Part shown: positions 1 through 4,580 of the stretch, piece after piece
Numbering within the stretch: position 1 is the stretch's first letter
How the letters are laid out: each line of letters starts with the position of its first letter
NCBI GenBank assembly: GCA_964618555.1
Contig: CAZUBF010000164.1
Span: forward strand, 1 to 7,420
DNA from: Calidifontimicrobium sp964618555
GTDB taxonomy: Bacteria; Pseudomonadota; Gammaproteobacteria; Burkholderiales; Burkholderiaceae_C
Length of the DNA: 7,420 nucleotides
Reading direction: 5' to 3'
Program-made: the position numbers and the translations under genes
Notes under the pieces: generated by a model
Databases searched by the model: none
What the model saw: only the letters and a program-made list of their open reading frames with translations
Told to the model about the DNA's origin: nothing

Positions 1-538
1 GCGGGTCGACCTGGCCCGAGAAGCGCAGCACGTCGACGTTGGCGTTGACGCCGATCTGCTTCTCGCCGGCGATCAGCAGGTGGCCGTTGGGCAGCACGCC
101 GGTGACCACCGCGGTGATCGTGCCGCTGAAGTTGTTGCTGCTCTGCGTCGCGCCCTTGCCCGAGAAGGTGTTGCTGGCGCTGCCCTCGGCCGACGCGCGG
201 CGCAGCACCTTGGCGGCATTGACGCCGGGCAGCGCGGTGATGCCGGCCTCGATGCTGCCGCTCTTGTCGACCGAGCTGGTCGAGCTGGCGCTGGCGCTGA
301 TGCGCTCGACGATGACGACGTTGAGCGAGTCGCCGGGCACGCGAGCGCGGTGGTCCTCGAACAGCGGCCGGTACGCGCCGGCCTGATAGATCGCCCCCGG
401 CGCGACCGACGGCGCCGACGGCGCAGGCGCGACGGCGGCCGCCGCCGGCACCGGGGCCACGTCGACCTGCGGCTGCAGCCATGCGCAGCCGGCGAGCGAC
501 GCCGTCAGCGCGAGCACGCCCAGGCTGCGCGTGCGCAT
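1..538 (-). CDS. flgH: Flagellar L-ring protein FlgH (5' part; C-terminus lies beyond the window)
   Basis: FlgH is an outer-membrane lipoprotein that forms the L ring around the flagellar rod. About 179 residues are visible and the frame stays open to base 1, so the C-terminus is missing. The N-terminus is a lipoprotein signal: MRTR, a hydrophobic stretch, then the lipobox LAGC with the lipidated Cys at residue 18. An Ala/Pro-rich linker (about residues 21-46) follows, then the FlgH core with PGDSLNVVIVERISASAS, a Ser/Asn-rich region with SNTFSGKG, and the conserved stretch GTITAVVTGVLPNGHLLIAG followed by EKQIGVN. The ATG at 536-538 lies 5 bases after the flgG stop, so the two are almost certainly co-transcribed and translated in sequence. 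The Shine-Dalgarno signal is weak. The family assignment is firm. Confidence 0.95.
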   Translation of the reverse strand, partial: MRTRSLGVLALTASLAGCAWLQPQVDVAPVPAAAAVAPAPSAPSVAPGAIYQAGAYRPLFEDHRARVPGDSLNVVIVERISASASSTSSVDKSGSIEAGITALPGVNAAKVLRRASAEGSASNTFSGKGATQSSNNFSGTITAVVTGVLPNGHLLIAGEKQIGVNANVDVLRFSGQVDP

Positions 539-543
539 CGCCG

Positions 544-1326
544 TCACAGCTGCGCCAGACGCTGCAGCATCTGGTCGGAGGTCTGGATCGCCTTCGAGTT
601 CAGCTCGTAGGCGCGCTGGGTCTGGATCATCGCGACGAGCTCCTCGACGACGTTGACGTTGCTCGTCTCGACGAAACCCTGCTGCAGCTGGCCCAGCCCG
701 TCGGCGCCGGGTTCGCCGGCGTTGGGCGCGCCCGACGCGGCGGTCTCGCCGAACAGGTTGCCGCCGAGCGGCTCGAGGCCGGCCGCGTTGACGAAACTCG
801 CCAGCTGCAGCTGGCCCAGCACCTGCGGCTGCGCCTGCCCGGGCACCGACGCGCTGACGGTGCCGTCGGCGGCGATGGTCAGCGACTTCGCGTTGGCCGG
901 CACCGAGATGCCGGGCTGCACCAGCTCGCCGTTGTTCGTGACCAGCTGGCCGTTGGCGTCGACCTGGAACGCGCCGTCGCGCGTGTACGCGGTGCTGCCG
1001 TCGGCGCGCTGCACCTGGAAGAAGCCCTGGCCCTTGATCGCCAGGTCGAGGTTGTTGCCGGTCTGCTGCAGGTTGCCTTGCGTGAAGGTGCGCGACGTGG
1101 CCACCGGGCGCACGCCCAGGCCGACCTGCAGCCCGGTGGGCAGCATGCCCTGCTCGCCACTGGCGGCGCCGGCCTGGCGCAGGTTCTGGTAGATCAGATC
1201 CTCGAACACCACGTGGCCCTTCTTGAAGCCGTTGGTGCCGACGTTGGCGAGGTTGTGCGAGATCGTGTCCAGCTGCGTCTGCTGGGCCTCCATGCCGGTC
1301 TTCGAAATCCACAACGAACGGATCAT
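544..1326 (-). CDS. flgG: Flagellar distal rod protein FlgG
   Basis: FlgG builds the distal rod of the flagellar basal body, between the proximal rod and the hook. The protein is 260 residues, the same length as E. coli FlgG. It begins MIRSLWISKTGMEAQQTQLD and continues with SHNLANVGTNGFKK, the N-terminal rod/hook signature. The middle has GNLQQTGNNLDLAIKGQGFF and YTRDGAF. The C-terminus has the signature ETSNVNVVEELVAMIQTQRA followed by YELNSKAIQTSDQML. These features separate it from FlgF. The frame is open 13 codons further upstream, but ATG at 1324-1326 fits the family start and has GGGAG (1334-1338) seven bases ahead. flgH follows after 5 bases. flgF, normally directly upstream, is absent: the next genes upstream are unrelated and on the other strand. 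Confidence 0.97.
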   Translation of the reverse strand: MIRSLWISKTGMEAQQTQLDTISHNLANVGTNGFKKGHVVFEDLIYQNLRQAGAASGEQGMLPTGLQVGLGVRPVATSRTFTQGNLQQTGNNLDLAIKGQGFFQVQRADGSTAYTRDGAFQVDANGQLVTNNGELVQPGISVPANAKSLTIAADGTVSASVPGQAQPQVLGQLQLASFVNAAGLEPLGGNLFGETAASGAPNAGEPGADGLGQLQQGFVETSNVNVVEELVAMIQTQRAYELNSKAIQTSDQMLQRLAQL

Positions 1327-1333
1327 GCGCACG

Positions 1334-1338
1334 CTCCC
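1334..1338 (-). promoter_or_regulatory. Ribosome binding site of flgG
   Basis: GGGAG on the minus strand lies 7 bases before the ATG at 1326. It supports this start over the longer open frame beginning at 1365. Confidence 0.7.
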
Positions 1339-1353
1339 GAGGGTGTGCGGCGA

Positions 1354-1381
1354 TGATCCGCGCAAGCCGCCCGGGCCTTTA
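1354..1381 (-). promoter_or_regulatory. Possible sigma-28 (FliA) promoter for flgG
   Basis: On the minus strand TAAA (1381-1378) is followed by 16 bases and then GCGGATCA (1361-1354). The enterobacterial flagellar sigma-28 consensus is TAAA, 15 bases, GCCGATAA; here the -10 matches 6 of 8 positions and the spacer is one base longer. The position is right: the -10 ends 27 bases before the flgG ATG, and no co-directional gene lies upstream that could carry flgG transcription. In this GC-rich sequence, the locally AT-rich patch around the -35 (CAATTCCGGCTAAAG) stands out. It was found by eye only; the imperfect -10 and spacer keep confidence moderate. Confidence 0.4.
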
Positions 1382-1639
1382 GCCGGAATTGAGGCCGGTT
1401 TCCAGGGCGGTTCCGCCCGTCGGCCACGCGGGCGCGCCGCGTGCGCCGCGGCGGTGCGCCAGCGGGTACGCTACGCATCACGGTGCACTTCGCAGCGACC
1501 GCGATGATCCCGCCCCCGACCCCGGCAGGCAGCCTGCGCGCCGCACTGCCGCGCCGTGGTGGCGCAGGCCGCAGCGCGTCGGCCCCACCTGCCCCGCCCG
1601 GCGCGCCCGGCCCGGCCGGCGGCCACCCTCGACTCGTCG

Positions 1640-1645
1640 AAGGAG
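1640..1645 (+). promoter_or_regulatory. Ribosome binding site of the MAPEG gene
   Basis: AAGGAG lies 7 bases before the ATG at 1653. It is a near-ideal Shine-Dalgarno sequence and fixes the start of this gene. Confidence 0.8.
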
Positions 1646-1652
1646 ACTCGCG

Positions 1653-2045
1653 ATGCCGATCGCCTATTGGTGCGTCCTCGCCTGCGTGCTGGCGCCTTAC
1701 TTCCTGTCGGTCGCGGCGCGGTCGGGGTCGCCGCGCTCGGGCTACGTGGCCGACCCTCGCGCCTACAGCGACACGCTCGTGGGCTGGCGGCGCCGCGCGC
1801 ACCTGGCCCACCTCAACGCGTTCGAGGCCACCCCGGCGATCGTCGCCGGCGTCGTGATCGCCGAGCTGGCCGGCGCACCGCGCTGGCACGTCGACGCGCT
1901 GGCGCTGGCGTTCGTCGCCTTCCGCGCGCTGCACGCGGCGCTGTACCTCGCCGACCGGCCGATGGCGCGCAGCCACGCCTGGCGCCTGGGCATCCTGTGC
2001 GTGATCGCGCTGTTCGTCGACGCGTCGGTCTATGGTCAGCGCTGA
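1653..2045 (+). CDS. MAPEG family integral membrane protein
   Basis: This is a 130-residue protein with about four hydrophobic segments (roughly residues 4-21, 59-75, 80-100 and 110-126). That is the size and layout of the MAPEG family (membrane-associated proteins in eicosanoid and glutathione metabolism). The family signature after the first membrane segment is visible: RRRAHLAHLNAFEATPAIVA (residues 46-65), with the conserved Arg, Asn55 and Glu58 that in studied members help bind glutathione. Bacterial members are mostly uncharacterised, so the substrate is unknown and no enzyme activity is claimed. The start is fixed by AAGGAG seven bases upstream. The 3' end overlaps the DUF4124 gene by 14 bases, which suggests a shared transcript and coupled translation. 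Confidence 0.88.
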   Translation: MPIAYWCVLACVLAPYFLSVAARSGSPRSGYVADPRAYSDTLVGWRRRAHLAHLNAFEATPAIVAGVVIAELAGAPRWHVDALALAFVAFRALHAALYLADRPMARSHAWRLGILCVIALFVDASVYGQR

Positions 2046-2535
2046 GCGCCACGCCCAGTTCGGCGCATGGCTGCGGTGCGGCGCGCTGTGTGCCGCGGCA
2101 CTGGCTGCGTCGTCGCCGGGCACCGCGGCGGTGTACCGATGGGTCGACGACCAGGGCCGCACGCACTACGCCGACACGGTGCCCGAGCGGTACCGGGATC
2201 GCGCGACGCGCGTCGACACCGGCGCGGCGACCTCGCCCGCCGGTGGCGCCGTGCCGCGTGCCCCGGCCAACGCGCCCGCGACCCCCGGGACGCAGCCGGA
2301 CGATCGACCGCCCCGCGCCGCGGCGGCCGCACCGCCGGCGTCGACGCCGGCCCGGCGCCCTGCGCAGGGCGTCACCGCGTCGACCGACTGCGCCACCTGG
2401 TGGCGCCTGTACGACGAGAGCATGGCGTGCTTCGGCCCGTTGCGCACCGTGGGCGGCGGGCTCAAGCCCGAGGCGTTCGACCACTGCACCGAGGTCCCGA
2501 ACCCCGCGCCGCGCTGCGGACCGCGCGTGCGGTAG
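2032..2535 (+). CDS. DUF4124 domain-containing exported protein
   Basis: This 167-residue protein is probably periplasmic. Residues about 12-33 form a signal peptide ending in an Ala-rich region (SSPGTAA) just before the DUF4124 core, VYRWVDDQGRTHYADTVPER (34-53). Such cores (aromatic-W-x-D-x-x-G, then H-Y-A/S-D) are common in proteobacterial exported proteins of unknown function. A Pro/Ala/Thr-rich linker covers about 64-116. The C-terminus is compact and holds four cysteines (120, 133, 152, 162) in DCATWWRLYDESMACFGPLR and GGGLKPEAFDHCTEVPNP, an arrangement I associate with Burkholderiales DUF4124 proteins. Two further Cys (16, 20) lie in the signal region. There is no clear ribosome site: the ATG sits 14 bases inside the MAPEG gene, so translational coupling is likely. 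The biochemical role is unknown. Confidence 0.83.
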   Translation: MVSAERHAQFGAWLRCGALCAAALAASSPGTAAVYRWVDDQGRTHYADTVPERYRDRATRVDTGAATSPAGGAVPRAPANAPATPGTQPDDRPPRAAAAAPPASTPARRPAQGVTASTDCATWWRLYDESMACFGPLRTVGGGLKPEAFDHCTEVPNPAPRCGPRVR

Positions 2536-2565
2536 CGGCACCGGCGGCCTGCGTCGCGCCACGAC

Positions 2566-3651
2566 ATGATCACGATCGCCGCCTACGATGACGCCTGGCC
2601 GGCGATGTTCGACGCCGAGGCGGCTCGGCTGCGGGGCGCGCTCGGGGCGCTGGCGCTGCGCATCGAGCACGTCGGCTCGACCGCCGTCCCCGGGCTCGAG
2701 GCCAAGCCGGTGATCGACATCCAGGTGTCGGTGCGCACGCTGGCGCCGCGCGACGCGCTCGACGCGGCGCTGGCGTGCCTGGGCTACCAGCACACGAGCC
2801 TCGGCGACTTCGACCGCGTCTACCCGTTCTTCCACAGGCCGGCCGCGTGGCCCAGCACGCACCACGTGCACCTGTGCGAGGCCGGCGGCGCGCAGGAGTG
2901 GCGACACCTGGCGTTTCGCGACGCGCTGCGCGCGAGCGCGCACGACGCCGCCGGGTACGCCGCACTCAAGCGGCGCCTGGCCGCACGCCACGGCGGGCAC
3001 ACGCCGGCGTCTCGCGAGGCGTACTCGCTGGCCAAGAGCGGGTTCGTCGCCGCCGTGCTCGCACGCACCGCGCCGACCCTGTTCGACACGCCGTGCTACA
3101 CGGCGCGCGAACTCGTCGCCGCCGACCTGCCGAGGCTGCAGGTGCTGTTCGACGCGAACCCCCAGGATCTGCTGACCGCGCACGACCGCCTGCCCGGTCC
3201 CGACGCGGCACGCACGGCATTCGAAGGCCGCGCGTCGCCGCACCTGCCCCGCGGGAGACGCTGGTTCGCCGGCTTCTTCAAGCGCGATGGCGCGATGGTC
3301 GGCGCGACCGAGGTCGTCGCCTGCCTCGGCGCCGAGGGCGTCTGGCACGTCGGCCTGTGCCACGTCGCGACGGCACGCCTCGGCCGCGCAGTGGCGCAGG
3401 AGTTGGTCCGGGGGCTCGAAGGTTGGGCCGCCGGCCAGGGCGCGCGCTGGCTGCGGCTCGACGTCGCCGCCGGCGACGCCGAGCGCTTCTGGCACGCGCT
3501 CGGCTTCGGCGAGGTCGGCGTTCGCCGGGCAGTCGATACCGACGGTCGCGTCGACGTCGTTCGGCGGTTGGTCAAGCCGCTGGCCGGCGGCGACCGTGTG
3601 GCCGACCTCCTCCTGGTGCCGCGCGACCGGCCCGGATCGGCGCTGCCCTGA
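2566..3651 (+). CDS. GrpB (UPF0157) - GNAT acetyltransferase fusion protein
   Basis: The 361-residue protein joins two complete domains. Residues 1 to about 168 are a GrpB/UPF0157 domain, a nucleotidyltransferase-like fold: HVGSTAVPGLEAKPVIDI (35-52, with Gly37, Ser38 and Asp51), HHVHLCEAGGAQEWRHLAFR (99-118), and a C-terminal YAALKRRLAARHGG to EAYSLAKSGF. Residues about 176-337 look like a GNAT N-acetyltransferase: a predicted acetyl-CoA loop around HVATARLGRAVAQELV (266-281; the usual Gly pattern is weak), and the C-terminal motif ERFWHALGFGEV (306-317). GrpB fused to CoaE is known in actinobacteria; a GrpB-GNAT pairing is less familiar to me. The substrate of neither half can be told. The gene follows the DUF4124 gene by 30 bases on the same strand and is followed by a convergent gene. 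Confidence 0.87.
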   Translation: MITIAAYDDAWPAMFDAEAARLRGALGALALRIEHVGSTAVPGLEAKPVIDIQVSVRTLAPRDALDAALACLGYQHTSLGDFDRVYPFFHRPAAWPSTHHVHLCEAGGAQEWRHLAFRDALRASAHDAAGYAALKRRLAARHGGHTPASREAYSLAKSGFVAAVLARTAPTLFDTPCYTARELVAADLPRLQVLFDANPQDLLTAHDRLPGPDAARTAFEGRASPHLPRGRRWFAGFFKRDGAMVGATEVVACLGAEGVWHVGLCHVATARLGRAVAQELVRGLEGWAAGQGARWLRLDVAAGDAERFWHALGFGEVGVRRAVDTDGRVDVVRRLVKPLAGGDRVADLLLVPRDRPGSALP

Positions 3652-3681
3652 GCGTGGTGCGCCGCGGCACGGGCGACCGCG

Positions 3682-3720
3682 GGCGCCCGCCTGCCGCACG
3701 CGTGCATCGCGCCGGGCGCC
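3682..3720. terminator. Possible stem-loop between convergent genes
   Basis: GGCGCCCG (3682-3689) pairs perfectly with CGGGCGCC (3713-3720). The 23-base loop contains its own 10-base palindrome, GCACGCGTGC (3696-3705). It lies in the 74-base gap between the convergent GrpB-GNAT and HAD genes, where a two-way terminator would be expected. There is no T-tract on either strand and GC-rich DNA makes chance hairpins, so the call is weak. Confidence 0.3.
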
Positions 3721-3725
3721 GCGAC

Positions 3726-4373
3726 TCAGCCGCCGGCCACGTCGAGCAGGGCGTCGACCTCGTCGAGCGTGCTCACGAAGTGATCGGGGCCGGCGGCGGC
3801 AACGGCCGCGTCGTCGCATTCGCCGCCGCGCACGATCGCGACGCGCACGCCGGCGGCGCGCGCTGCCGCCACGTCGGCGAGGCTGTCGCCGACGAACAGC
3901 GCCTGTCCCGGCGCGCAGCCCCGCATCGCCAGCACCGCACGCACGCCCTCGGGGTGCGGCTTGAGGTGCACCACGTCGTCGCGCGACAGCACCGGCGCCA
4001 GCCCGCGCTGCAGCGCGAAGCGCTCGAGCGCTGCGACCAGCGCGCTGCGCCCGACGTTGCTGACCATCGCTGCGGCCACCCCGCGTGCGGCCAGGCGCAC
4101 GAGCAGCGCTGCGGCGCCGGGGCGCGGCGACCAGCGCGCGAGCGCGTCGGCGTCCCAGCGGTCGTACACCGGCCCCAGCGCGGCGCGCAGCGCGTGCAGC
4201 CGGCCCGCCGCGACGGCCTCGTCGGCGGCGGCGTTCCACATCTGCGCGTAGCTGCCGCTGACCGCGTGGCCCTGGGCCGCGAACGCCTGGCGCAGTTCGA
4301 GCTGCGCCGGCCCGAGCTGCCACTGGAAGTCGACCAGCGTGCCCTCGAAGTCGAAGACGACGGTGCGGATCAT
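3726..4373 (-). CDS. HAD superfamily hydrolase with a DFEGT motif I
   Basis: The product is a 215-residue soluble protein with the full set of haloacid dehalogenase motifs. Motif I is VVFDFEGTLVDFQW (nucleophile Asp8; the residue two places on is Glu10 where most HAD phosphatases have Asp). A helical cap lies at about 17-85. Motif II is MVSN with Ser105. Motif III is Lys138 in VVHLKPHPEG. Motif IV is LFVGDSLADVAAARAAG (Asp163, Asp167). The overall build resembles phosphoglycolate-phosphatase-like small-molecule phosphatases, but the substrate is unknown. An open frame continues 20 codons upstream, but those residues have no family character; ATG at 4371-4373 begins right at motif I (MIRTVVFDFEG), as usual for HADs. 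The ribosome site is weak (GAAAG). A 207-base gap separates it from the CoA transferase upstream. Confidence 0.9.
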   Translation of the reverse strand: MIRTVVFDFEGTLVDFQWQLGPAQLELRQAFAAQGHAVSGSYAQMWNAAADEAVAAGRLHALRAALGPVYDRWDADALARWSPRPGAAALLVRLAARGVAAAMVSNVGRSALVAALERFALQRGLAPVLSRDDVVHLKPHPEGVRAVLAMRGCAPGQALFVGDSLADVAAARAAGVRVAIVRGGECDDAAVAAAGPDHFVSTLDEVDALLDVAGG

Positions 4374-4580
4374 CGATGGGCTTTCGTTGCGCCGCGGCGG
4401 CACATGGACGGCGATCTTCGCTGCCCGCGGCATCCACGCCTTTGCGCCAGGCCATGCCGGGGCACGGTCACGACGCCGAACCCGGCGTCGGCGCGCCAGG
4501 GCGACCGACGTGGATTCGCGCAGCGACCGGCCGCCACGGCAGCGCCGGGCCGGCGCCGGCCGCCGAGGTCGTGCGCCGGC
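4374..4580. other. Intergenic region between CoA transferase and HAD genes
   Basis: This 207-base non-coding stretch lies between two minus-strand genes. It holds a perfect stem-loop at 4471-4490 and a 14-base palindrome GGCCGGCGCCGGCC at 4548-4561. No recognisable promoter for the HAD gene was found. Open frames crossing it show no family signature. Confidence 0.55.
4471..4490 (-). terminator. Perfect stem-loop downstream of the CoA transferase gene
   Basis: CGACGCCG (4471-4478) and CGGCGTCG (4483-4490) form a perfect 8-bp stem around a 4-base loop (AACC on the plus strand). It lies about 90 bases after the CoA transferase stop and about 97 bases before the HAD start, so it could end the upstream transcript. 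No T-run follows on the minus strand, so a classic intrinsic terminator is not proven. Confidence 0.4.

Larger units (their letters stand above)
1327..1652. other. Divergent intergenic region between flgG and the MAPEG gene
   Basis: This is a 326-base stretch with no convincing gene. Open frames that cross it are Arg/Ala/Pro-rich shadows with no family signature. The flgG side carries the possible sigma-28 promoter and ribosome site, and a short perfect hairpin (GGGCGG, TT, CCGCCC at 1405-1418). The middle and right parts (about 1440-1635) are nearly pure GC with no recognisable sigma-70 promoter. The right end has a strong ribosome site for the MAPEG gene. Where the plus-strand genes start transcription cannot be told from the sequence. 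Confidence 0.6.

Noticed and set aside
1327..1365. A 13-residue longer N-terminus for FlgG
   Set aside because: The family begins MIRSLW and a GGGAG ribosome site precedes that ATG; the longer form would also run through the proposed promoter.
1405..1418. Small hairpin GGGCGG-TT-CCGCCC near the flgG promoter
   Set aside because: It is too short, its 2-base loop is unfavourable, and similar GC dyads occur by chance throughout the window; it is not called as a regulatory site.
4374..4433. A 20-residue longer N-terminus for the HAD protein
   Set aside because: HAD proteins start just before motif I; the added residues (MPRAAKIAVHVPPRRNESPS) have no family character and the ATG at 4373 fits better.
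1813..4455. A long minus-strand open frame (880 codons) across the plus-strand genes and the HAD gene
   Set aside because: It is Arg/Ala-rich low complexity and shadows the DUF4124, GrpB-GNAT and HAD genes, all of which have clear family motifs.
4548..4561. 14-base palindrome GGCCGGCGCCGGCC as a possible operator or repeat
   Set aside because: Palindromes made only of G and C arise easily at this composition, and no second copy or conserved context was seen.
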